From assembly GCF_021530565.1 (NCBI RefSeq), contig NZ_JAKGBI010000009.1, positions 124,001-188,000 of the forward strand: 64,000 bases of DNA, read 5' to 3'. The notes below the pieces were generated by a model. That model saw nothing but the letters and a program-made list of their open reading frames with translations, was not told the DNA's origin and made no database searches. Source of the DNA: Pseudoalteromonas sp. SMS1 (GTDB taxonomy: Bacteria > Pseudomonadota > Gammaproteobacteria > Enterobacterales > Alteromonadaceae). This document shows positions 1-7,888 of this stretch, piece by piece. The translations under genes and the position numbers were made by a program. The first letter of the stretch is position 1. Every line of letters starts with the position of its first letter.

Positions 1-828
1 TTCACTTTCAACACTGCGACGAATGGCATGTAAAATGCTGTGCTCCGGATTATTCGTCGCATAACGTACACTTTCACTCAAATTCAGCATCAAATCATTA
101 TCTGTATTACATTGAGCCTGTAGTTTGGCACGTGTCGTCTTACCGAATCCATGATATTGAATAAAGACCGTTTCTAAATCGTAATCACTCATGTACTCAT
201 GTACCACTTGGAACAATGACTCAGTCTGATGGGCAACATCACTCGCTGAGTAATTTGTGCCTGTACATACACTTACATCATGACTGCTATCACGACGAGT
301 ACCCGCCAACATTAACAGCTTTGTTTGCGTGTATAAAAAGGCGTCTATCGCTTGGGTGCCTGTGAATGAATCTCTTTTGGGGTGTGGCGCTTGCAACACT
401 GCATTTGTGCCTGCAATGTTCAAAACATAGGTGCCCCCACCCATAAACTGCTCGCTAGGTAGCTGATATTTTTCTTGCAGTAAGTAATAAACCTTATCTG
501 TATCAACATCTTTAAATTGCACAACCTGATAGTTTAAAGCCTGAGCTAACTCATCAGCCAAAGGCCAGTTTTGTTGATGAAACGCTTCAAATAGTGTTTT
601 GAAACGCGCTTGAAAATCACCACTGGGTTGCACCCATTTGTTGTCAGCTTTAGTGCCATAATTATAAGACTTTAAATGTCGGTCCAACTCACCAGACATG
701 ATCACCAGCGCTTTAGTCGGAAAACTTGCGACCGTCAGAATAAGCAGCACAAGCGTGAAAACAATGTAAGTTGCAAGCGGTCGAGCGCCATTTTCAGGTC
801 GGGTTGAGTGCGATTCAAATAAGTGCAT
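1..828 (-). CDS. Membrane-anchored hypothetical protein, C-terminus cut by window edge
   Basis: An open reverse frame runs from an ATG at 828 to the window edge, giving 276 codons with no stop, so the C-terminus is missing. Residues 1-19 are polar (MHLFESHSTRPENGARPLA). A hydrophobic segment follows at about residues 20-36 (ATYIVFTLVLLILTVASF), which suggests a signal anchor with the rest in the periplasm. The body contains a conserved-looking QAPHPKRDSFTGTQA stretch and a later QYHGFGKTT stretch. The spaced His, Asp and Arg residues recall hydrolase active sites such as those of N-formylglutamate amidohydrolase-like proteins, but that resemblance is weak. I do not recognise the family. It is transcribed away from the rest of the window. 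Confidence 0.6.
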   Translation of the reverse strand, partial: MHLFESHSTRPENGARPLATYIVFTLVLLILTVASFPTKALVIMSGELDRHLKSYNYGTKADNKWVQPSGDFQARFKTLFEAFHQQNWPLADELAQALNYQVVQFKDVDTDKVYYLLQEKYQLPSEQFMGGGTYVLNIAGTNAVLQAPHPKRDSFTGTQAIDAFLYTQTKLLMLAGTRRDSSHDVSVCTGTNYSASDVAHQTESLFQVVHEYMSDYDLETVFIQYHGFGKTTRAKLQAQCNTDNDLMLNLSESVRYATNNPEHSILHAIRRSVESE

Positions 829-1213
829 GTACAAACTCCAGTGGCATTAAGGTTAACTGTGTTAAGCAAACATCCCTGGAAAAAATCAATACTTTGGTAT
901 TAAACTATTCATCTATACCCTGTCAAAAGTTGCACTTATTATTACCAATAACTAAACAAAAGCTCTAGTAAAACTAGTAAAAATGACCTTTTGGTATTAC
1001 ATCAATATAGGAACAAAAACCCAAAAAAACGAATAAAAGTGATGATTATCAGTAAATTACAGCACTGATATGACCTCTTTGCGTAGAATGACACTTTATG
1101 TTTCTTAATTGGGGATTAATTCAGTAATTGCAGTTGTTAAGGGGGGGGTATAAGCAGTGCAACTGCTCATCCCAAAGGGTATTTGGATGACCAGCTGCAT
1201 TTCAACGGTTTAA
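829..1213. other. Intergenic region with an eight-G run
   Basis: No gene is supported in these 385 bases. The stretch is AT-rich, with long A and T patches, and holds an eight-G homopolymer at 1141-1148 just beyond the 3' end of the phosphatase-like gene. A short open frame at 771-968 on the plus strand overlaps the start of the first gene, has no ribosome-binding site and looks random. I see no clear terminator for the minus-strand gene ending at 1214. Confidence 0.5.
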
Positions 1214-1678
1214 TTAGTATGGAAGTTGCGTAATTGGACCTGACACAGATTTGACTAACATACCAGCCTCTTCTTTGCTCATACCCAGCGCGATCAGTAA
1301 GAGTCCAATAACAAACCGTGTTCTTCCCGATCCCCCTTTACTATGTATGGCAATTACTTTACCACCTGACATGGCAGCCATAATCGTGGGGATTTGATTT
1401 TGGACGATACTTTGTAACTCATCGCCAAGACCTGCACCGCTAGGCACACTCAATTGTAACCATTTAACCTCTGTGCTCTCACACACAGCTTCTAGGTCAC
1501 ATGCACCACTTTGAATGAGCTCTTGATCACTCATAATGGTCAAAACAGCACTGACGCCTTGCTCTTTTAGTTGTTTAATTGAAGAGAATAACGCAACACC
1601 TTGAGTGCCTGGACAGGGCGTTACAACAAAGGTTGCGCCTTTGCCAGTTTCAAGTTTGCAAAATGGATGTGTAGTCAT
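1214..1678 (-). CDS. CDKN3/dual-specificity-phosphatase-like protein lacking the catalytic Cys (probable pseudophosphatase)
   Basis: This 154-residue protein has the layout of small bacterial CDKN3-like dual-specificity phosphatases: a GVSAVLTIMSDQEL strand-helix near residues 41-54 and a P-loop at residues 111-121. The canonical loop is HCxxGxxRT. Here it reads IHSKGGSGRTR, so the nucleophilic Cys is Ser113 (codon AGT, one base from TGT), while Arg119 is kept. The usual general-acid Asp in the preceding loop also seems replaced (SVPSGAG, Ser80). Both changes predict loss of phosphatase activity with phosphoprotein binding possibly kept; that is inference. It lies 37 bases downstream of the aldo/keto reductase gene on the same strand and is probably co-transcribed with it. 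Confidence 0.72.
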   Translation of the reverse strand: MTTHPFCKLETGKGATFVVTPCPGTQGVALFSSIKQLKEQGVSAVLTIMSDQELIQSGACDLEAVCESTEVKWLQLSVPSGAGLGDELQSIVQNQIPTIMAAMSGGKVIAIHSKGGSGRTRFVIGLLLIALGMSKEEAGMLVKSVSGPITQLPY

Positions 1679-1715
1679 AGTAAAACTCCATGAGATCTAT
1701 GATTTCATGATTTTT

Positions 1716-2693
1716 TTAAGGTAAAACTTCCCCCCTAGCCGTCACGTACAAATTGAACCAGTCGTGTCTTTCTAGGTTAATTCCAAGGGCGCCTACCGCA
1801 TTTCTAATTCGATTTACGTTTGTTGTACCAATCACAGGCTGAATCCCCGCTGGATGACGCATTAAAAATGCCAACACGATAGCTTCTCTTTCAACCTGGT
1901 ACTTATTTGATAATTGTTTAACTAACTCCGCTGTATTTCTTACATTTTGATTACTAGAGTATAGACCCTGTTCACAAAACATGCCTTTTGATAAACTTCC
2001 CCATGCTTGAAGTTGCACGCTGTTTAATTGGCAGTACTCAAGTGTGCCGCTGACAAAGTCAATCTGATGGTTACCATACGTTCCAACCATGACGCCATCA
2101 TCAATCCAGTCTAACTTTGATAAGCTCATTTCAATCTGATTCGCGATAATTGGCATATCAACGGCTGATTGCAGCAACGCTATTTGATGGCCATTCATAT
2201 TTGACACGGCAATATGGTTAATTTTTCCGGCTTGCTTTAATTCTGTGAGTGCGCGACCCAACTCTTCAATTTCCACCAGAGGATCTGGACGATGAAGCAT
2301 TAAAACATCAAGATACTCAATGCCAAGGCGCTCTAGAATGCCATTTACCGAATGACTAACCCATTGGGGCGAAAAGTCATAGCAACCAAAATTGTTGCCA
2401 TGCTGTGTTCGAATGCCACATTTAGATTGAATGATCATGTGCTCTCTCAAATGAGGCGATTTAGCTAATATTTTTCCAAATACTATCTCAGCGCGACCCT
2501 GTCGATAAATATCTGCATGATCAAAGTAATTGATTCCACACGCCAGTGCGCACTCAACAGCACCTTGCGCCATAGCAATCTCTTTATTTGATATCACGTC
2601 CCCCCTATTTATGTCACCGCTCAGTCCCATGCATCCATATGCAATATGACTTGCTTTAGCAAAGTGTTGTTGAATTGGGATACTTTTACGCAT
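1716..2693 (-). CDS. Aldo/keto reductase, YdhF-like
   Basis: This is a 325-residue TIM-barrel NADPH-dependent oxidoreductase of the aldo/keto reductase family, closest from memory to E. coli YdhF. Diagnostic segments are FDHADIYRQGRAE (catalytic Asp and Tyr), IIQSKCGI (catalytic Lys), MLHRPDPL (catalytic His) and the cofactor segment PVIGTTNVNRIRNAV near the C-terminus. Length fits the family. The substrate is unknown. The gene is divergent from the LysR-type regulator, with about 110 bases between starts, the usual arrangement for a LysR target. The phosphatase-like gene follows it. Confidence 0.88.
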   Translation of the reverse strand: MRKSIPIQQHFAKASHIAYGCMGLSGDINRGDVISNKEIAMAQGAVECALACGINYFDHADIYRQGRAEIVFGKILAKSPHLREHMIIQSKCGIRTQHGNNFGCYDFSPQWVSHSVNGILERLGIEYLDVLMLHRPDPLVEIEELGRALTELKQAGKINHIAVSNMNGHQIALLQSAVDMPIIANQIEMSLSKLDWIDDGVMVGTYGNHQIDFVSGTLEYCQLNSVQLQAWGSLSKGMFCEQGLYSSNQNVRNTAELVKQLSNKYQVEREAIVLAFLMRHPAGIQPVIGTTNVNRIRNAVGALGINLERHDWFNLYVTARGEVLP

Positions 2694-2806
2694 TCTGTCG
2701 TCCTGTTAGTTCACTCGTTCAATCTACTTATGATATTGTTCTTATATAAAAATAAAATAGCCTTTTTCAGAACGCATTGTTCAGTATAATAAACAAAATT
2801 TAATAG

Positions 2807-3730
2807 GTGAGGCCCTTGAAAGAGCATAAACGTATAGAGCTCATTATGTTATTTGTGAAGTTGGCTGAAGAATTGAACTTCACCAAAGCAGCGGCTTCGC
2901 TGGGTATTTCCAAAGGACATCTCTCTGAGCAAATAAAAAAACTCGAACAGCAGTTAAAAGCTCCTCTCTTATTACGCACCACCAGAAATGTTAAACTGAC
3001 ACAATATGGTATGCAGCTCTTTGCTGAAGGAAAGAACCTGCGAGCGAAATTGTATGATATTGAAAGAAGCCTGAGTCATGAACGAGTAGAGGGAAAGCTC
3101 AGACTGACTGCACCACGTATGTTTGCACAAACGTTTCTGCTGGATATCTGTACCAAATTTAACTCACAATACCCAGATGTTCAGTTTGAAATTGACGCCA
3201 GCTATCAAACCCATGACTTAAATGTAAAAGACTTTGATCTGGGTTTTAGGGCGACACTCACCCCCCCAGAAAACATGGTTGCAGCCAAGCTATTCAGTTA
3301 TAACCACCCTGTCGTGGCAGCCCCAAGGTATTTATCGGCTCACTCGCCAATTTCTTCCCCTAGGGATTTAATGTCGCATCAATGCTTAACAATGAATAAA
3401 AGTAGCGCTTGGCAATTTAGTCAGCACAACGTACCAGTGAAAGGTTGGTTATCGAGTAACGACAATACATTACTGAAACATCATGCAATACAAGGCCACG
3501 GGCTTATGAAGGTTGCGCGTTATTTCATTCAACAGGAGCTTCAAACAGGCGCGTTGCAAGAAGTACTGCCGCAATTTACGTCGAAACCAAATAATCATAT
3601 TTATCTGTTTTATCCACAACTCGTGTATCCTGCACCTAAGACCAAAGCCTTTGTTACGTTTGTAAAACACTATTTCGACAACGAAAATCCAATTAAGCGT
3701 CAGATTCGACCAGATCACTCAACTTCTTGA
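2807..3730 (+). CDS. LysR-family transcriptional regulator
   Basis: The N-terminal winged helix-turn-helix is clear (residues about 20-45, FTKAAASLGISKGHLSEQI), followed by a LysR effector-binding domain with the SHERVEGKLRLTAP linker. Length is about 305 residues, normal for the family. The longest frame starts at GTG 2807, but a TTG at 2816 has the better-placed Shine-Dalgarno-like AGGTGAG and may be the true start. It diverges from the aldo/keto reductase gene and probably controls it. The NRAMP-type transporter lies 89 bases downstream on the same strand and may be co-regulated. Inducer unknown. Confidence 0.88.
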   Translation: MRPLKEHKRIELIMLFVKLAEELNFTKAAASLGISKGHLSEQIKKLEQQLKAPLLLRTTRNVKLTQYGMQLFAEGKNLRAKLYDIERSLSHERVEGKLRLTAPRMFAQTFLLDICTKFNSQYPDVQFEIDASYQTHDLNVKDFDLGFRATLTPPENMVAAKLFSYNHPVVAAPRYLSAHSPISSPRDLMSHQCLTMNKSSAWQFSQHNVPVKGWLSSNDNTLLKHHAIQGHGLMKVARYFIQQELQTGALQEVLPQFTSKPNNHIYLFYPQLVYPAPKTKAFVTFVKHYFDNENPIKRQIRPDHSTS

Positions 3731-3819
3731 GTAATAATGTAGCGGTTCAAAACGGTATGTTAATTTTACTTGGATAATTTTACACACAAGTTAACATAGC
3801 CAATAAAAAAGGAATCATC

Positions 3820-5046
3820 GTGTTATCTGGATTTTTATCAAAAAGCAAATCTTTGGGGCCTGGTATACTTATGGCTACAGCTGCCGTTGGCGGCTCTCAC
3901 CTAGTCGCCGCGACCCAAGCTGGTGCGTTATTTGGCTGGCAGTTACTGTGGATCATCATTGCAGTCAACATACTCAAGTATCCATTTTTTAGATTTGGCG
4001 TTGAGTATACGCTGCATACAAAGCAAAGCTTAGTAAAAGGATATAAAGATAAAAACCCTTCTTTGTTTTATCTCTTTGTCATTATTAACTTACTTGCTGC
4101 TGTGGTTAACTCCGCCGGTGTGCTCTTACTTACAGCTGCCTTATTACAGTACATTTTGCCATGGTCACTAGGACTCACAACAATTTGTTATGGGTTGCTC
4201 GTGGTGTGTTTAGCCATTTTAATTTTTGGCCATTACAGGCTTCTCGATAGCGCAAGTAAAGTAATCATGGCGTTCCTCTGTGTAGCAACAACCACAGCCC
4301 TGATCGTTGCAGTATCAAATGGTCCTGCGCACCCTGTGCCAACCATTCCCCCCTCTCCTTATGAGCTCGCTTTACTGGGGTTCATGGTGGCATTAATGGG
4401 CTGGATGCCCGCTCCCATCGAGATTTCTGCGATCAACTCTTTGTGGCTAAAGACTAAATTGAAAACCAACCAGCTAACCAGAGAGCAAAGTTTGTTTGAC
4501 TTTAACCTCGGGTATGGCGTGACTTTATTATTGGCGTTAATGTTTTTTGTTTTAGGTGTACTACTACAATATGGCCAAGCTCAAGAAATAGAGCTTGCTG
4601 GCGTGGCATTTTCTAAACAACTCATAGACATGTATGCACTCACCATTGGTGAGTGGGCAAGGTGGTTAATTGCTGTCGTCGCGTTTTTATGTATGTTTGG
4701 TACAACCCTTACCGTGTTGGATGGTTATGCTCGAACACTCGATGAATCATTGAAAATTATTAAACCGCATCAAAACAAACATAGCTTATCCGCCATCATT
4801 GCTGTGCAATCTGGGTTAGGCATGGTCGTCGTGCTATTTTTCAAGGGCAATTTAAAAGATATGTTGATGTTTGCGATGACTTTAGCCTTTTTAACGACGC
4901 CATTTTTTGCGTGGCTAAACCTGTCTCTGATTAAAGGAGAGATTTTTGCTGCTCAGCCAAAACCTGTCAAAGTGCTCTCGGTGTTAGGCTTGATTTATCT
5001 TGTGGCGTTTTCGCTACTGTTCGTTATTTGGAAGTGGATTTTGTAG
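3820..5046 (+). CDS. NRAMP-superfamily membrane transporter with altered metal-site motif
   Basis: This is a 408-residue polytopic inner-membrane protein with about eleven hydrophobic segments. It starts at GTG 3820, preceded by AAAAAAGGAATC. The TM1 region GPGILMATAAVGGSHLVAATQ aligns with the NRAMP motif GPxxxxxxAYxDPGN, but the metal-binding DPGN is replaced by GGSH. The TM6 segment MGWMPAPIEISA keeps the Met-Pro pair of the canonical AxxMPH motif but not the His. Classical NRAMPs import Mn2+ or Fe2+ with protons. The altered ligands suggest a different substrate, as in the divergent NRAMP-related clades; that part is inference. A terminator-like hairpin follows the stop. Confidence 0.8.
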   Translation: MLSGFLSKSKSLGPGILMATAAVGGSHLVAATQAGALFGWQLLWIIIAVNILKYPFFRFGVEYTLHTKQSLVKGYKDKNPSLFYLFVIINLLAAVVNSAGVLLLTAALLQYILPWSLGLTTICYGLLVVCLAILIFGHYRLLDSASKVIMAFLCVATTTALIVAVSNGPAHPVPTIPPSPYELALLGFMVALMGWMPAPIEISAINSLWLKTKLKTNQLTREQSLFDFNLGYGVTLLLALMFFVLGVLLQYGQAQEIELAGVAFSKQLIDMYALTIGEWARWLIAVVAFLCMFGTTLTVLDGYARTLDESLKIIKPHQNKHSLSAIIAVQSGLGMVVVLFFKGNLKDMLMFAMTLAFLTTPFFAWLNLSLIKGEIFAAQPKPVKVLSVLGLIYLVAFSLLFVIWKWIL

Positions 5047-5057
5047 ACATTAAGAGA

Positions 5058-5080
5058 GGCGAACACTGCTTGTGTTCGCC
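5058..5080 (+). terminator. Hairpin terminator between convergent genes
   Basis: A perfect 9-bp stem (GGCGAACAC / GTGTTCGCC) with a 5-base loop starts 11 bases after the transporter stop and is followed by CTTTAC. The T-tract is weak. It sits between the convergent transporter and yfcL genes and could serve both. Confidence 0.6.
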
Positions 5081-5090
5081 CTTTACACAT

Positions 5091-5369
5091 CTATGCTGCA
5101 AGCGCTTTTACTTGCTCCCAAATATTTACAACATGGGTTTTGTCATCTTCGGTTAGTTCGCCATTTTTGTAAGCTTTTACCAAACTCTCTTCGATTTTAT
5201 TGTTTAGCTCTTCGGGCGCCAGCGCGAGCTCTTCAACTTGCGCGTATCCTACAGCAAGGTCAAAATGGCCTCTTAAATAGCCACCCGCAAACAGCTCATC
5301 ATCATTTGCACGATCAACTAATTCATCAAAAAACTGCTGTGCAGCCTCTACATAGGTTTCAAATGACAT
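5091..5369 (-). CDS. yfcL: YfcL family protein
   Basis: This 92-residue acidic cytoplasmic protein matches E. coli YfcL in length and in its core motif (DxANDDELFAGGYLRGHFDLA near residues 20-40), with a C-terminal helix ending in a conserved Trp region. Function is unknown in the family. In E. coli yfcL also lies close to epmC (yfcM), as it does here with one gene between them. It begins 13 bases after the stop of the NAD-kinase-like gene and is probably the last gene of the epmC operon. Confidence 0.85.
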   Translation of the reverse strand: MSFETYVEAAQQFFDELVDRANDDELFAGGYLRGHFDLAVGYAQVEELALAPEELNNKIEESLVKAYKNGELTEDDKTHVVNIWEQVKALAA

Positions 5370-5382
5370 TCTGTCTCCTCAG

Positions 5383-6504
5383 TTATTCTTGATGCCCAAT
5401 GGCATACATCACATGGTCATTATACCCCGTGACAACTTTAATATAGCCACTCAACTCATCATCGAGTGTTTGATCGCCTGTATCTGCAATCAGTGGGCGA
5501 CCGTTTAATGCTTGTAATTTGCGCTTTGTCGCAACCACAATAATGTTCTCTTTACCAATTTGTCTAATTAAAGCAGGGCTTAACTGTTGGTTTCCACGCC
5601 CAAAAATATGGCCCTGACCCCCAATCAGAGTTATGACAAGCTTTGTGGGATGCGCTTGAGTCATTTCCAGTAATTGCGCCGCAGTGAGATCCTGACCAAG
5701 CAGCGCATGATCTTGAATCAAGTCAACGCCAAGTAACGTATTTTCAAGGCTCAATTCTTCCATAACGGCAGCCACTGTTGAACCAGAACCCATGATATAA
5801 CGGATATCTTCATCCATTTCTGAAATAACGTAGGCTGCAATATCCGCCAGTACGAGCTCATCACTTTCTTTACCGCCGTTTTTGACACTTTGCACATAAC
5901 GCACTTCGCTTGGGACCTGCATTTCACCGTAGCGCTTCGCCTTAACAGTACCCTGTCTGAACGCAGATTCATCAATGTCCATCACATCAGCATCAGCCAA
6001 AGTCACTAGCTCGCCATTGATGAGCATTTCTACGACCCGACCCGCCGCTTTTGGTGTGATAGCATATACACCACTGTGGATTTTACACCCAGCAGGAACG
6101 CCAAGTACCGGCGCAGTGTCATCGACCACCGCACATACATTTCTCGCGGTGCCATCCCCCCCCGCAAACAAAATAAGATCCACTTTTTGCTCAACAAGAA
6201 TACGCGCTAACGCTTCGGTGTCATCAGGTGTAGTCTCTAGTTGAGGTTGGTATACAACATGCGTATTAAAACCTAACTCTGTCGCTATGCGTTCACCCAT
6301 TTCACCTGAGGCGGTGAATACTTCGATACTTTGCTGATAAGGCAATAACTGCTCTAGTGCGAGTTTGGTGCGGGTATTTGACTTTGGTTCGGCGCCCAAC
6401 TCGAGTGCTTTCTTCGCGGTATTGGCACCATCGCTGCCTTTCAGCGCAACAGTCCCCCCTAACCCTGCCACGGGATTCACTATCAAACCTAACTTAAACG
6501 ACAT
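5383..6504 (-). CDS. ATP-NAD kinase family protein (COG3199-like)
   Basis: This 373-residue protein has the NAD kinase/diacylglycerol kinase fold signature GGDGTARNV (GGDGT at residues 115-119), preceded by an N-terminal GLIVNPVAGLGG phosphate-binding strand-loop. It is longer than the housekeeping NadK (about 290 residues) and belongs with the 'polyphosphate/ATP-dependent NAD kinase-like' group, for which the real substrate is uncertain. Its start overlaps the end of epmC by 11 bases, showing translational coupling, and yfcL follows closely. A C8 run on the plus strand lies inside the gene near 6156. Confidence 0.83.
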   Translation of the reverse strand: MSFKLGLIVNPVAGLGGTVALKGSDGANTAKKALELGAEPKSNTRTKLALEQLLPYQQSIEVFTASGEMGERIATELGFNTHVVYQPQLETTPDDTEALARILVEQKVDLILFAGGDGTARNVCAVVDDTAPVLGVPAGCKIHSGVYAITPKAAGRVVEMLINGELVTLADADVMDIDESAFRQGTVKAKRYGEMQVPSEVRYVQSVKNGGKESDELVLADIAAYVISEMDEDIRYIMGSGSTVAAVMEELSLENTLLGVDLIQDHALLGQDLTAAQLLEMTQAHPTKLVITLIGGQGHIFGRGNQQLSPALIRQIGKENIIVVATKRKLQALNGRPLIADTGDQTLDDELSGYIKVVTGYNDHVMYAIGHQE

Positions 6505-7048
6505 GCTTAAACTCCTGTGGACAATGCCAAGAAAACTGTTCTGCTGTTAAAGGCCAAGGCGTTTCATAAAAATCGGCCAACGCTTTTAGAAGTTGTTCTG
6601 TACGAGAGTTAAACCCCCCCTCGATCAGTTCAATTACTTTTGCATGCACGTTTTGTTGAAAACTAAAACGGCAGGTTTGTTCGCCATTTAGGTTATCTAC
6701 GGACACATTAAAGTTAAATCCAGCAGACACACTGAGTGCCCACTCTATCGCCTGCGGCTTAACTTCAACTTTTTCAAATTCAGCTTGTTGCGTTTTGTCT
6801 CTGCCATCTGGGCAATACCAGTAACCGTAGTCTTCTTGCAACCTTCTAGTCTCACCGGCAACAAGCCAGTGTGCTATTTCGTGCAATGCACTTGCATAAA
6901 ATCCATGGGCAAATATCACCTGATGGTAACCACATGTTTCATTAGCTGGCAGGTAAATGGGCTCATCATCTCCTCGCACTAAACGCGTATTGTGAGATTG
7001 GCCAAACTGAGAGTCGAAAATATTTTTAAGGTCAGATATGTCGTGCAT
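6494..7048 (-). CDS. epmC: Elongation factor P hydroxylase EpmC
   Basis: EpmC (YfcM) hydroxylates the beta-lysyl-lysine of elongation factor P. This protein matches E. coli EpmC strongly: NTRLVRGDDEPIYLPA, FAHGFYASALHEIAHW with the HExxH metal motif, YGYWYCPDGRD and VEVKPQAIEW. I choose ATG 7048 (184 residues, against about 182 in E. coli). The longer frame begins at a GTG at 7174, which lies inside a terminator-like hairpin and adds 42 residues absent from homologues. No strong Shine-Dalgarno precedes 7048, so the exact start is not certain. Confidence 0.9.
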   Translation of the reverse strand: MHDISDLKNIFDSQFGQSHNTRLVRGDDEPIYLPANETCGYHQVIFAHGFYASALHEIAHWLVAGETRRLQEDYGYWYCPDGRDKTQQAEFEKVEVKPQAIEWALSVSAGFNFNVSVDNLNGEQTCRFSFQQNVHAKVIELIEGGFNSRTEQLLKALADFYETPWPLTAEQFSWHCPQEFKHVV

Positions 7049-7145
7049 AAACGCCAATAAAGCGCGGTAATTCAATGGCCGATGATTGTACGGATTTTTG
7101 GTGTGAAAGTAAAAATTTGCCGGCATTAATGCAAAAGAAAGAGCG

Positions 7146-7184
7146 CGAATGTTAGGTACACCGATAGAATGCACCTAACATTCG
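7146..7184 (-). terminator. Terminator hairpin downstream of the TorF-type porin gene
   Basis: A 12-bp perfect inverted repeat (CGAATGTTAGGT / ACCTAACATTCG) encloses a 15-base loop. Read on the minus strand it starts 7 bases after the porin stop and is followed by a pyrimidine-rich GCGCTCTTTCTTTT. It likely ends the choline cluster transcript and separates it from epmC. Confidence 0.68.
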
Positions 7185-7190
7185 GGAGCA

Positions 7191-7886
7191 TTACATTGAG
7201 AAGGTGCGAGATATCGACAACACGATACGCTCATCAGCTGTATCGATATCTAAATTTGTATTCTCAGCAGCCAATTCAATGTTGAACGCATCTATGCTTG
7301 TTTGATACGCCAGTCGATAGTGGTAGTAAGACTTTTCATCGTCTTTCCAAAGCCACTTATCGCCGTCCAACGAGTTAGACACATCAAAGCTCGCTCTTAG
7401 AGCGTGATTTGGGGCAATCTCAAAAGTGTGCGCTATCATCGCAATGGCGTGGCCCACACCAACGCCAAAATAATCCCAACTGTACCAAAAGTTGAACTCT
7501 GTTTTTCCTAGAGCGTTATTATATCCAAACTTTGCATATGCTTCAGGGTAATTTCCATCACTGGATTCGCTTGCGCCATGATATGTGTAATAAGCAACAC
7601 CATAGTCAACACTCCATGCTGCGTTAAGCTCTTGATATTTGCCTATATAAAAGTCCCACTCAATATCAGTATCACCAAAGTCAACATTAGACGCCCAAGA
7701 GCCTACATAAAGCCCGCTGTCGAAAGACTTGTCGACACTACCTTGGATAGCAGGGTCGTTTTGAGTCTGGCTGACACCATTGAATGTGTAGTCTGATGCG
7801 CCAGTGATAGTAGCGCTCAAATCGGCTGTGGCGGCTCCCGAGAACATAATCAATGGGAGTAATGCAATTTTATTTATTTTTTTCAT
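7191..7886 (-). CDS. TorF family putative outer-membrane porin
   Basis: This is a 231-residue protein with a signal peptide (residues 1-21, cleavage near SGAATA-DLS) and alternating aromatic-rich beta strands ending in a C-terminal aromatic strand (SRTFSM). The start of the mature protein (DLSATITGASDYTFNGVSQT) is characteristic of the TorF/Gcw_chp family (PF09694), thought to form small outer-membrane channels. Its ATG lies 2 bases after the stop of the BCCT transporter gene, so the two are co-transcribed. I infer that it carries choline or a related compound across the outer membrane. Confidence 0.8.
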   Translation of the reverse strand: MKKINKIALLPLIMFSGAATADLSATITGASDYTFNGVSQTQNDPAIQGSVDKSFDSGLYVGSWASNVDFGDTDIEWDFYIGKYQELNAAWSVDYGVAYYTYHGASESSDGNYPEAYAKFGYNNALGKTEFNFWYSWDYFGVGVGHAIAMIAHTFEIAPNHALRASFDVSNSLDGDKWLWKDDEKSYYHYRLAYQTSIDAFNIELAAENTNLDIDTADERIVLSISRTFSM

Positions 7887-7888
7887 AA

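Noticed and set aside
771-968. 65-codon frame near the left edge
   Set aside because: It overlaps the start of the first gene on the opposite strand and has no coding character.
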